The notes below the pieces were generated by a model. That model searched no databases and had not been told where the DNA came from. It saw only the letters and a list, made by a program, of their open reading frames with translations. From the NCBI GenBank assembly GCA_034520745.1, contig JAXHNF010000011.1, forward strand, positions 1-64,000: a stretch of DNA of 64,000 nucleotides, read 5' to 3'. Each line of letters opens with the position of its first letter. Position 1 is the first letter of the stretch. Position numbers and translations under genes: made by a program. Of the stretch, positions 40,781-49,122 are shown one piece after another. This stretch comes from Alkalibacterium sp034520745. Lineage in GTDB: Bacteria > Bacillota > Bacilli > Lactobacillales > Carnobacteriaceae_A.

Positions 40781-41390
40781 CTATTCACCGCTCAGCCAGC
40801 TGTCTAGCTGGTGTTCCAGGTTTTTCAGGGCATTTGCCCGGTGACTGATTTCATTCTTTTCGGTCTGTGTACATTCAGCCAGCGTTTTTCCTTTTCAGGC
40901 AGATAAAAAAGAGGATCATACCCGAAGCCGTTTTCGCCGCGCGGCACACCCGCTATTTCGCCATTCAGCTTCCCGTCGATAACGAGTGATTCTTTCCCGG
41001 CTGTGCCAGAGCCAGCGTACAGTGAAAATGCGCCTGCCTTTTATCCATGCTGTAATCAGCTAATTCATAAAGCAGCTTTGGCGTTGTTTTTGGCGTCATT
41101 TTTTTCTTCCCCGCATATCTCGCTGAGTAAACACCAGGCTGACCGTGAAGGGCATCCACCACCAGCCCGGAATCATCTGCAAGAACCAGTGTGTTCAGTT
41201 TTTCTGCAATGGTCTCTGCCTTAAGAAGGGCGTTTTCATGAAATGTGGTCCCGGTTTCTTCGACATCATCAATATCCGGGAAATCCAGAAGTGTCTTGAC
41301 CGCATACCCTTTCCGGTCAAACAGCGCTTCAAACTCTCTTGCCTTTCCTCTGTTTTTCGTTGCAATGACGATCGTTTTCTTTTCAGTCAT
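40781..41390 (-). CDS. rdgB: XTP/dITP diphosphatase (RdgB/HAM1 family)
   Basis: House-cleaning enzyme removing XTP, dITP and ITP from the nucleotide pool. IVIATKNRGKAREFEALF holds the N-terminal TxN motif; VEETGTTFHENALLKAETIA, VLADDSGLVVDALHGQPGVYSARYAG and, after a frame break near 41,000, GENGFGYDPLFYLPE follow, ending in the LDSWLSGE tail. About 203 residues, standard. The ATG is four bases after the racE stop, so the two are translated together. Confidence 0.93.
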
Positions 41391-41394
41391 CTGT

Positions 41395-42200
41395 TCAATT
41401 CAACCTTTCTATAGAAACATGTTTTACGTCCAGCGGCTCCGTCTGCAGCCATTTTTCCGCGATGGATCTGAACCTTTCCTCGGGTCCGGTCGTATAGATA
41501 CGGATCGTTCTGTTGTTTTCCGTATTTTCAAGCTTGCTGGCTTTCAGGACGTTTTCCACTTCGAAAGAGGTCAGCGCACCTGAGTCGATCAGAGCGACCT
41601 CTTTTCCTAAAGCCTTCTGGATGAATGGAGCAAGTAAAGGGAAATGAGTACATCCGAGGATCACCGTATCCATATCTTCCGTTTTGAATCCCTCAAGATG
41701 CCCGGCTACTTTTTCTCTGGCTGCATCCGATTCATAGTCATTCTCTTCGACGATATCCACAAATTCCGGACAGCCAAGGCTTTTACGCTGACAACTGGGG
41801 CAAGAGCCTTCAATGACTGCTCGTAAAATTCAGATTCAACTGTGCTGACAGTAGCCAGAACGCCGATCTCATTTGAAGCGGTTGCCTGAACAGCCGCTTC
41901 GCTTCCGGGTTCGACCACACCGATGACAGGAATATCCACCTTGTCTCTAACCGTTTCCAGAGCATGGGCTGTCGCAGTATTGCACGCTATGACGATCATC
42001 TTCACGTGCTGGTCCAGCAGAAACTGAACCAGTTCGAGCGTATAACTAAGGATCTCTTCTTTGGAGCGGTTGCCGTAAGGGCACCGTTTCGTATCTCCGA
42101 TATATACTAACGACTCATTGGGTAAACGGTCTTTCACGGCTTTCAGCACCGTCAGGCCGCCTACTCCAGAATCGAGCAATCCAATTGGTCTATTCGACAT
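41395..42200 (-). CDS. murI: Glutamate racemase
   Basis: Makes D-glutamate for peptidoglycan. Both catalytic cysteines are seen: IVIACNTATAHALE and VILGCTHFPLLAPF. Other family blocks: RPIGLLDSGVGGLTVLKAV, YIGDTKRCPYGNRSKEEI, VIGVVEPGSEAA and LIDSGALTS. A frame break near 41,770. About 268 residues. The ATG at 42200 (MSNRPIGLL) is chosen over upstream codons because it matches family length and follows AAAGG. Heads the racE-rdgB-ysnB unit. Confidence 0.95.
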
Positions 42201-42408
42201 ATTTATACAACCTTTTCTAAGATATCTGCTGTCCTTGAATTTGAACGTCATCGTTCACTTTGAAATCACATCTTACTATAGAAACCCGGGTGAAAAAAAG
42301 GTAAAATAAGTAAGTATGCTTTTCGTCTCTTCTTCCATTATATCGAATCCAGCGGAAAAGCGAAAGACTAAACAAATTTACACAACGCAGTAAACGAGAG
42401 GTGAAATA

Positions 42409-42840
42409 ATGCATTCTGACGATCACGAATCAGTCTACCTGGACAGCATCCGTCTCCTGAGGGATTCCCTGCTTCCTAATCTGCTTAAAGAAGATGAAAA
42501 TGACATCCTGTATTGGGCAGGAAAAGAACTGGCACGATCATTCACTTTTTCATCACCGGAGGATGTGCTGGTTCAGATGACTCGTGTGTTCCTGGGAGAG
42601 CTCGATCAAATTAGATCAGCCAGACATTCAGTCCAGTATGAATGGACAGGCAAACTGCTGGAGCACCGTCTGAACAGTAAAGAGTCTGATCCTTCTTTTT
42701 CACTGGAAGCCGGCTTTTTAGCAGCAGGCTTAGAGCAGGCCACCGGTATCTACACGGAAGCTGCCTATGAGATCCAGCATAAGGCCTCATCAGTCCTTTT
42801 TATCCTGCAATCTGATTCCCGAGTCACTTTAAATCAGTAG
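42409..42840 (+). CDS. yslB: YslB family protein (DUF2507)
   Basis: 143 residues, frame intact. It contains LRDSLLPNLLKEDENDILYWAGKELARSF, QYEWTGKLLEHRLNSKESDPSFSLEAGFLA and ATGIYTEAAYEIQHKASSVLFILQSD, the layout of YslB, a member of the V4R-like fold group. Its cellular role is not known. Usually encoded next to racE, as here, but in this window divergently from it. Confidence 0.85.
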   Translation: MHSDDHESVYLDSIRLLRDSLLPNLLKEDENDILYWAGKELARSFTFSSPEDVLVQMTRVFLGELDQIRSARHSVQYEWTGKLLEHRLNSKESDPSFSLEAGFLAAGLEQATGIYTEAAYEIQHKASSVLFILQSDSRVTLNQ

Positions 42841-42842
42841 TC

Positions 42843-42904
42843 AAAAAGACCCATGACCACTTGCCCGGATGAATTTCCCGGACACCGTCATGGGTCTCTT
42901 TTTA
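42843..42904. terminator. Bidirectional terminator between yslB and the FAD/NAD(P) gene
   Basis: AAAAAGACCCATGAC pairs with GTCATGGGTCTCTTTTT (one bulge) with an inner CCGG stem; T-runs on both strands for convergent genes. Confidence 0.85.
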
Positions 42905-44353
42905 TTTTCCAAGCCCAAGCATATCTTTGACGCCATGCTCAGCACTTTTCGCCACCAGTTCAACACTGCTGTTCCCGAACTGGATACCTGAAACCAGCTG
43001 GCCGTAGATCCTGAAATCACCCAGAGCCTCACCATCCGAGCTGACTGCTGTCATAGCCGGATAATCGATCAGGATGCCGCCATAACGACATGGTGCAAGC
43101 AGACCGGATGCAACCAGCTTTCTAATCAGCGGCTGCTGAAGAGCCAGCTGTTTCGTCAGATCCTTCTGCTGCCCCGTTCCATTGACGATAAAATCGAAAG
43201 ATTCAGCCCTCAGATCATCAAATGTAACTTTGAACGACTGCTTTTCTTTCCTGATCGACTGGATCCCGCTGAACACGCGAACCATTCCTTCAGACACTTC
43301 TTTTATCAGTAAATAAGCAGTCCTTTGGGGGATGGGCGCTTTGAACATCGCCCATTTACGACTGTACTGCTTCAGAAATCTGTCTTTCTCGTTGTCCGAA
43401 AGAGCATTCCACAAGAGGGTATAACAGTCTCTCATATTGTGGATGATAGCCTGAAACCTTCCCAGTTCCTCTAAATGATCCAGATCCAGCTTCAGCCCTT
43501 CGATCGTTCCCTCTCCCAAGTGTTTCCACACCCACGTCAAGTCGATGTTCTGCTCTTGTGCTTCTTTTTCGAACCAGACTCTTACATGATCCAGTGTCAG
43601 TTCGCCCTTTTCCTGCTGTAAATGGCGAAGCACCTTCTCTCTGCGTAAATACCGGTTCTCCGTCTCCGGTTCTTCGGCACGGACGGAGGCAAAGCGTTCA
43701 TCCAGTGACAAAAAGGTAAGTCTGGCTTTCGGGTAGTACTTTCTGATATACAGATACGCATCGATGGCAGTGAGGCCTGTCCCGATAACAGCGACCTTGA
43801 CCGGCTCGTCAGGAAAATTTAGGTTCCTTTCAGCCGGATAAGGATTGTGGATATAGTTTTTCTGGTCCTTGAGGCCATAGGGATCCTGGTACGCCAGATG
43901 TCCTATGGAAAGGTGGACACTGTCGACAGTTTTTTCAAGATGACAGGTTTTGATCCTGTACTGGTCATTCTCCTGACGAACGATATCGGTCACTTCCTCG
44001 CGTACGACCGTCACGTTAAGCTTATTCATCAATTCCCGGCTGATATCAAAGAGGTATTCCCCGAAGAGATAGCGGGGCAGATGCGTCTTTTCCAGATGAT
44101 CCAGTTTTTTTGTCCTTCTGATCCAATTCAGGAAATCCCGGTGATCATCAGGGTCGATACTCATCGTTTCCGTATATTGATTGATCAGCAGGGCTTCATC
44201 ATCCGGCTGATAAGGAAAGCCCGTGCCGAAGCCTTCATCTTTTGAGAATACAGTGATCTTAAGCTGCTCTTTCGTGTCTTTGTCTGCCTGCCTGTCGATT
44301 TCCTTCAGTATACTGATCCCGGCAACGCCCAGTCCGATGATGCCAATCTCCAT
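42902..44353 (-). CDS. FAD/NAD(P)-binding protein (NAD_binding_9 type)
   Basis: Intact, 483 residues. It starts MEIGIIGLGVAGISILKEI, a Rossmann fold with GxGxxG variant for FAD, then FGTGFPYQPDDEALLINQY, a second nucleotide site VKVAVIGTGLTAIDAYLYIRKYYP, and FDFIVNGTGQQKDL near the end, with LAPCRYGGILIDYPAM. This domain order is that of the FAD/NAD(P)-binding YdhS/HpaB-type proteins, often annotated hydroxyacylglutathione hydrolase or lysine oxygenase-like; substrate unknown. It stands alone and is terminated by a shared hairpin. Confidence 0.8.
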   Translation of the reverse strand: MEIGIIGLGVAGISILKEIDRQADKDTKEQLKITVFSKDEGFGTGFPYQPDDEALLINQYTETMSIDPDDHRDFLNWIRRTKKLDHLEKTHLPRYLFGEYLFDISRELMNKLNVTVVREEVTDIVRQENDQYRIKTCHLEKTVDSVHLSIGHLAYQDPYGLKDQKNYIHNPYPAERNLNFPDEPVKVAVIGTGLTAIDAYLYIRKYYPKARLTFLSLDERFASVRAEEPETENRYLRREKVLRHLQQEKGELTLDHVRVWFEKEAQEQNIDLTWVWKHLGEGTIEGLKLDLDHLEELGRFQAIIHNMRDCYTLLWNALSDNEKDRFLKQYSRKWAMFKAPIPQRTAYLLIKEVSEGMVRVFSGIQSIRKEKQSFKVTFDDLRAESFDFIVNGTGQQKDLTKQLALQQPLIRKLVASGLLAPCRYGGILIDYPAMTAVSSDGEALGDFRIYGQLVSGIQFGNSSVELVAKSAEHGVKDMLGLGK

Positions 44354-44464
44354 GAGTCACTCTCCCGTCGCTTCGCTCGTCCATTATTTATATACATAAC
44401 CTTCTCATTCGTTAAAAAAATTCCTATCTCAAGATGATTATAGCAAAAAAAATCGATACAAAAA

Positions 44465-44502
44465 AAGTGTGATTTATCTTTACTGAAAGAAAAATCACAC
44501 TT
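44465..44502 (-). terminator. Terminator after the small orphan gene
   Basis: AAGTGTGATTT and AAAATCACACTT pair around a 15-base loop; the minus strand continues TTTTTTTGTATCG. Confidence 0.85.
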
Positions 44503-44534
44503 CCTTTATAAATTTACATTCAGAGGGACACTGT

Positions 44535-44786
44535 TCAGGACATGCTGCTTGCCGTCTTTATTTCGACAAAACGGATTTCTCTCGCATCCCATGACATCAG
44601 ATCACTGAATTTATAATTATTTTTTCTCAAAACTACATCCAGAGGACAGTCGATCTCATCATCTGCATTATGCAGAACATCGCGGTTTTCGACTTCCAGT
44701 TCCACGGTCTTGTCTCGGCATTCGATTATATATCTGTACTGAATCGTTGGCGTCAGCACAGACTGACTCTCTTCGCTATGAGACAT
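44535..44786 (-). CDS. Small hypothetical protein
   Basis: 83 residues that I do not recognise. ATG at 44786 follows GGAGAGTG at good spacing and a strong terminator lies 33 bases after the stop, so it is likely a real gene. The protein is acidic with alternating strand-like segments (IQYRYIIECRDKTVELEVEN, DVLHNADDEIDCPLDVVLRK) and two Cys; no membrane segment. It could be a small beta-barrel or PilZ-like domain, but no motif proves it. AT-rich DNA (44,787-45,020) with no gene separates it from trxA. Confidence 0.6.
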   Translation of the reverse strand: MSHSEESQSVLTPTIQYRYIIECRDKTVELEVENRDVLHNADDEIDCPLDVVLRKNNYKFSDLMSWDAREIRFVEIKTASSMS

Positions 44787-45023
44787 ACTATCACTCTCCA
44801 GGTAAGTAAAAAATATAAAACGATTCAACATTTTAGTAACATTTGTAATGTATTTAACAATTTACATCCTTAAATCACCATGAATATTAACACTATCTTA
44901 TATCACAAATCCATAAAAGTATAGAAGCTCTACTATTATTATCAGTTATATTTTTGTCTTTGTCATAGATTGGACACAATATAAGCTTGTATTTGTTAAA
45001 AATATGCAGTAAGAAGTCGAAAA

Positions 45024-45053
45024 AAAGAGCAAAGCTTTTCGGCTTTGCTCTTT
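45024..45053 (-). terminator. Terminator after trxA
   Basis: AAAGAGCAAAGC and GCTTTGCTCTTT pair around a six-base loop, followed on the minus strand by TTTTCGAC. Confidence 0.9.
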
Positions 45054-45062
45054 GATTTTTGT

Positions 45063-45374
45063 TTACTGATGTTGTGATAGTTTAGACAGGATCTGTTCTT
45101 TGCTGTGGTAGCCGATCAGTTTGTCGACGACTTCTCCGTCTTTAGTCACAAGCAGTGTCGGAATGCTCATGATACCGAACTTGCTTGGTGTTGCCTGGTT
45201 TGCGTCTACATCCATTTTGTAGTAGTTGACGCTGCCGTCAGATTCTTCGTTTAATTCGTCGATAACGGGAGACTGCATACGGCAAGGTCCGCACCACGTT
45301 GCCCAGAAGTCTGTCAGCGCTAGTCCTGAACCTGTTTCCTGGTCGAAGTTTTTATCAGTTAATTCTCTTACCAT
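45063..45374 (-). CDS. trxA: Thioredoxin
   Basis: General disulfide reductase, 103 residues, intact. The active site is FWATWCGPCRMQSPV, the cis-Pro loop is IMSIPTLLVTKDGEVV, and the domain ends in the usual helix. ATG at 45374 follows AGGAGG. It lies 104 bases downstream of mutS2, the conserved mutS2-trxA order of Firmicutes. Confidence 0.97.
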   Translation of the reverse strand: MVRELTDKNFDQETGSGLALTDFWATWCGPCRMQSPVIDELNEESDGSVNYYKMDVDANQATPSKFGIMSIPTLLVTKDGEVVDKLIGYHSKEQILSKLSQHQ

Positions 45375-45478
45375 TCTAAATTCCTCCTATATATTAACTC
45401 ACTTATTAAAAGTAAGTTATTCATTCCACTAATTAGTATAGCAAAATCTGGTTATTTTGTCTACCGTTGACTCTCAGT

Positions 45479-47851
45479 TTATTTAAAGGTAACGATCGTC
45501 GCTCCATTGCCTCCCTGATTCGCCGGTGCATCTTTAAACTCTTTGACCTGGGAATGCTTTTTCAGGTACTGATGAACGCCTTTTCTTACTGCTCCTGTCC
45601 CCATCCCGTGTATGATAGTGACATTCGGGTAATTAGCCAGGAGCGCCTGATCCAGATACTGATCGACTTTATTCACTGCTTCTTCCACACGTTCGCCTCT
45701 GACATCGATTTCGGTGGAAACGCCGGCACTGGAAGAACGCCTGACTGATACGCGCTGTTCGGGTTCTTTCTCCGGTTTCATCTGAACGAGATCCGATTCA
45801 GGGAGCTTCATTTTCAGCATGCCCATCTGAACGACCCAGTGATTCTTGTCGGCTTTTTCCATGAGTGTGCCTTTCTGACCGAACGACTGGACTTCCACAC
45901 TGTCGCCGACTTTGAATGCTTTTTTCTGCTTCTGCTTTTTAAGGACTTTGTTTTTCTTCAGGCTTTCTTCTTCAGCTTTGAGATTCGACAGACGCGTTTG
46001 CGCATCAATAAATTCATGTTCCTTCAGCGGTTCGCTCATATGACCTTCGAGCTGTCTCTGCCTCAAGTCCTTGATGATCGCCTCTGCTTCCTGTTTCTTT
46101 TTCTCAAGGTAGGCATTGGCCTCTTTTTCAGCTTTCTGACGCAGCCGTTCTTTTTCATCCTGGTAAGCCTTGTATTCTTTCGTGAGGTCTCGGTGCAGCC
46201 GCTGGGCATCTTTCAGCTCTTGCGTAGCCTTGCCTGCTTCACTTTCTGCCTGTCTGCGCTTGCCTTCCAGATCTTCGATCATCTGATCCACACTCTGGCT
46301 TTCTCCGCTCATCAGCTGTCTGGCCGTTTCAATGATCATGTCATTCAGACCCAGTCGTCTGGCGATTTCAAAGGCATTACTTCTTCCCGGTATGCCGATC
46401 AGCAGCCGATACGTCGGGCTCAGTGTATCCACGTCAAACTCCATGCTGGCATTGATGGTCTCCGGTCTGTTGTACCCGTAAGCTTTCAGCTCGGGGTAGT
46501 GGGACGTGATCATGACGTAACTCCCGCTTTGGGCAATGGCGTCAAGGATGGCGATCGCCAGCGCGGCCCCTTCCTGAGGATCTGTTCCGGCACCCAGTTC
46601 ATCCAGCAAGATGAGACTCTTGTCGTCCATCTGTTTCAGTATATTTACTATGGTCGTCAAGTGAGACGAGAAGGTCGACAGGCTCTGCTCGATGGACTGC
46701 TCATCCCCGATGTCCGCATAGACACTGGAAAAGATGCCCATCACGCTGTCTTCTTCCGCCGGTATGAATAGCCCCGACTGCCCCATCAGCTGGAGCAGAC
46801 CGAGTGTTTTCAAAGCCACGGTTTTCCCCCCGGTATTCGGTCCCGTGACGATCATTGTCTTGTAGTCTTCGCCGATAATGATATCATTGGCCACGACTTC
46901 CTCTTCAGTGAGCAGCGGGTGTCTCGCCTGGTAGAGCTCGACATGATTCTCCGTACTGACGCGCGGCTTGACCGCCCTGATCGCTTTGGCAAACCGTCCT
47001 TTAGCCTGGATCACATCCAGTTCGACCAGCAGCCTCAGATGCGCCTCCAGTTCTTCGCGGTACGGTTCGATCTCCAGGGTCAGTTCAGCCAAAATACGCT
47101 CCACTTCATGCTTCGCTTCGACCTGATACTGACGCAGCCGGTTGTTCAGATCCACGACACTTTGAGGCTCGATGAACAGGGTCTGTCCCGTCGAACTCTG
47201 GTCATGCACGACACCGCCGAAGGTTGATTTGTTTTCAGCTTTGACTGGAATCACGTAGCGGTCATTGCGCATGGTGATCAGTGCATCCGTCAGAAACTTC
47301 GCCTGAGGTCCTCTGACGATGCTTTCCAGTTTCTGTCTGGCACGGCCTTCTGTCTGCTTGATGCCGTCTCTCAGCCCTTTCAGCTTCGAACTGGCGTCAT
47401 CGAGAACATAGCCGCCCTCATCGACGATGCTGAAAATCTTTTTCTCCAGAGCAGTAAAGGAAGCCAGCTCATTTATCTTTTCATACAGCCGGTTCAATGG
47501 GATCTCTTCTTCCGCTGCGACTCGGAAAAACGTCTTGATTTCCCGCAACGTTCTGAGTAAACGGCCGATCTGGGCCACTTCGGTTCCGTTCAAGGACCCC
47601 TGGACCCGGACCCGTTTCAGATGAGGCCGGATGTCTTCAAATGCAGCCAGTGGAATGCCGCCTCTTAACCGCATCAGAAGTACGGCATCTTCCGTTTCTT
47701 CCAGATTTTTCATGATCACCTCTTGATCATTCGTCGGGCGGACCTTACGGGCTTTTTCTCTGCCTAATTTTGAAACTGTGTGTTCACTCATTTTCATGAT
47801 TACTTTTTCATATTCCAATGTCTTGAATGAAGATCGAAATGTTTCAGTCAT
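45479..47851 (-). CDS. mutS2: Endonuclease MutS2 / ribosome-splitting factor
   Basis: MutS-like ATPase with Smr nuclease domain; known in Bacillus to act on collided ribosomes and linked to recombination control. 790 residues, intact. Lever and clamp regions (GPQAKFLTDALITMRNDRYVIPVKAENK, DQSSTGQTLFIEP) lead to Walker A VTGPNTGGKTVALKTLG, Walker B LILLDELGAGTDPQEGAALA, a long coiled coil and a C-terminal Smr domain (EIDVRGERVEEAVNKVDQYLD, IIHGMGTGAVRKGVHQYL). The ATG at 47851 after AAGGAG is preferred to an in-frame start at 47932. Confidence 0.96.
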   Translation of the reverse strand: MTETFRSSFKTLEYEKVIMKMSEHTVSKLGREKARKVRPTNDQEVIMKNLEETEDAVLLMRLRGGIPLAAFEDIRPHLKRVRVQGSLNGTEVAQIGRLLRTLREIKTFFRVAAEEEIPLNRLYEKINELASFTALEKKIFSIVDEGGYVLDDASSKLKGLRDGIKQTEGRARQKLESIVRGPQAKFLTDALITMRNDRYVIPVKAENKSTFGGVVHDQSSTGQTLFIEPQSVVDLNNRLRQYQVEAKHEVERILAELTLEIEPYREELEAHLRLLVELDVIQAKGRFAKAIRAVKPRVSTENHVELYQARHPLLTEEEVVANDIIIGEDYKTMIVTGPNTGGKTVALKTLGLLQLMGQSGLFIPAEEDSVMGIFSSVYADIGDEQSIEQSLSTFSSHLTTIVNILKQMDDKSLILLDELGAGTDPQEGAALAIAILDAIAQSGSYVMITSHYPELKAYGYNRPETINASMEFDVDTLSPTYRLLIGIPGRSNAFEIARRLGLNDMIIETARQLMSGESQSVDQMIEDLEGKRRQAESEAGKATQELKDAQRLHRDLTKEYKAYQDEKERLRQKAEKEANAYLEKKKQEAEAIIKDLRQRQLEGHMSEPLKEHEFIDAQTRLSNLKAEEESLKKNKVLKKQKQKKAFKVGDSVEVQSFGQKGTLMEKADKNHWVVQMGMLKMKLPESDLVQMKPEKEPEQRVSVRRSSSAGVSTEIDVRGERVEEAVNKVDQYLDQALLANYPNVTIIHGMGTGAVRKGVHQYLKKHSQVKEFKDAPANQGGNGATIVTFK

Positions 47852-47975
47852 GCGTTCTCTCCTTAATTTCATGGCTCCTGCAATTCGCAAAAAAGTTGAT
47901 TGAAAGGCATCATACTGATGTTTTTCCTTCAACCAACTCTCCCTGTTCTATCTTTTTATCTGTGTTGTCTGTCAG

Positions 47976-48536
47976 TCATTCCTGAAGGCCCTGTTCGACC
48001 CACCAGTCATAGATCTGTTGAGACAGCTGAGGTGTATCTGTGACGATTTCTCTTGCCAGTGTACTCGACTCAAACTGATTTTGAATCATAGCGATCGGCA
48101 TCATCGACATGACGAAAAGGACAAGAAAAATCCCGATGTAATGAACAATAAAGCTCAGTACAGCTCCGCCAGCCGCATTTAAGGTGCGGACCACCGGCAA
48201 GTCGGCGAGAGCCTGAAACAGCCCGCCTATGATCCGGGTAGCCAGCCATCCGCCAAACAACAGCACGACAAAGGATACGCCGTTATAAAAAGGACTGTCG
48301 AGCTCAAATAAAAGGTCCATTCCGTACAGAACGAACGGGTTCGATGCAGTCGATGAAGGGGTCGGATACGGAATAAACATTTCTGCGTATTCGCTGAGTG
48401 CCTGGTAGTAACGTAACGCCAGCCAGAACGAGGCAGCATACCCGATCGTCAGCACAAGCTGCAAGATCAGTCCTCTACGCGCTCCGCTATATAGTGATAA
48501 TAATAGTAAAAAGATTATAATTCCTGTTAACAGCAT
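47976..48536 (-). CDS. cvpA: CvpA family membrane protein
   Basis: 186 residues, intact. Four membrane segments (GIIIFLLLLSLYSGARRGLI, VLTIGYAASFWLALRYYQ, GVSFVVLLFGGWLATRIIGG, AVLSFIVHYIGIFLVLFVMSM) in the CvpA pattern. CvpA proteins are linked to envelope function and colicin V production in E. coli. Encoded between zapA and mutS2 as usual in Firmicutes. Confidence 0.9.
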   Translation of the reverse strand: MLLTGIIIFLLLLSLYSGARRGLILQLVLTIGYAASFWLALRYYQALSEYAEMFIPYPTPSSTASNPFVLYGMDLLFELDSPFYNGVSFVVLLFGGWLATRIIGGLFQALADLPVVRTLNAAGGAVLSFIVHYIGIFLVLFVMSMMPIAMIQNQFESSTLAREIVTDTPQLSQQIYDWWVEQGLQE

Positions 48537-48559
48537 ACTTTTCTCCTTGTTCGCTACAG

Positions 48560-48829
48560 TTAGTTTTTCTGATCCTGTTCTAACTGTTCATATTTTTCTT
48601 TCAGGTGTTCCAGTTCGTTCCGCATGGCTAATTGATCCGATACTGCATTGATGGCAAGTAAGATGGCTCTTTTTTCTTTATCCAGGCCTTTGGTCAATTC
48701 TTTCAGCTGGCTTAATTGTTCATCCACCGTCTCTGCGACGACACGCATATGTTTTTCAGGCTTTGAACCAACAATTGTGTATGTTTCTCCATCTATGGTT
48801 GCTTTAAATCTTCGCTTCCCTTCGGACAT
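48560..48829 (-). CDS. zapA: Cell division protein ZapA
   Basis: Small FtsZ-bundling protein. 89 residues from the ATG at 48829, which follows GAGGGGGC. RFKATIDGETYTIVGSKPEKHMRVVAETVDEQL is the globular ZapA head, followed by a coiled-coil tail (AILLAINAVSDQLAMRNELEHLKEKYEQLEQD). Frame intact. First gene of zapA-cvpA-mutS2-trxA. Confidence 0.92.
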   Translation of the reverse strand: MSEGKRRFKATIDGETYTIVGSKPEKHMRVVAETVDEQLSQLKELTKGLDKEKRAILLAINAVSDQLAMRNELEHLKEKYEQLEQDQKN

Positions 48830-49068
48830 GACACAGCCCCCTCGCTTCTCAAATTCTTTCTTATAATAACACGAAAACGTCTTTCTTGCATTAGTTCCCG
48901 CTTTTTTTATACGATTTTCCGTGAATATATAAATGTAAACGTCTATACAGAGACTGCTGCAGCGGTCTAGTCCTTTAATACTACCCTGATTGGTTGACGT
49001 TCGCATTGCCGCTGATTGCGAGGGGCCTACTGACTAGGCTGACAATATATTCCGCACTCAGAAAGAAA

Positions 49069-49092
49069 CAGAGCAGACGGATATCTGCTCTG
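49069..49092 (-). terminator. Terminator after pheT
   Basis: CAGAGCAGA and TCTGCTCTG pair around a six-base loop, followed on the minus strand by TTTCTTTC. The rest of the 48,830-49,122 gap should hold the zapA promoter; I see no clear element. Confidence 0.75.
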
Positions 49093-49122
49093 TCATTCTT
49101 TAAGACCAACACTGTTCAGCTG

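Noticed and set aside
45839..46771. 310-codon plus-strand frame opposite mutS2
   Set aside because: It is antisense to a clean mutS2 frame with all motifs; composition is unlike a real protein.
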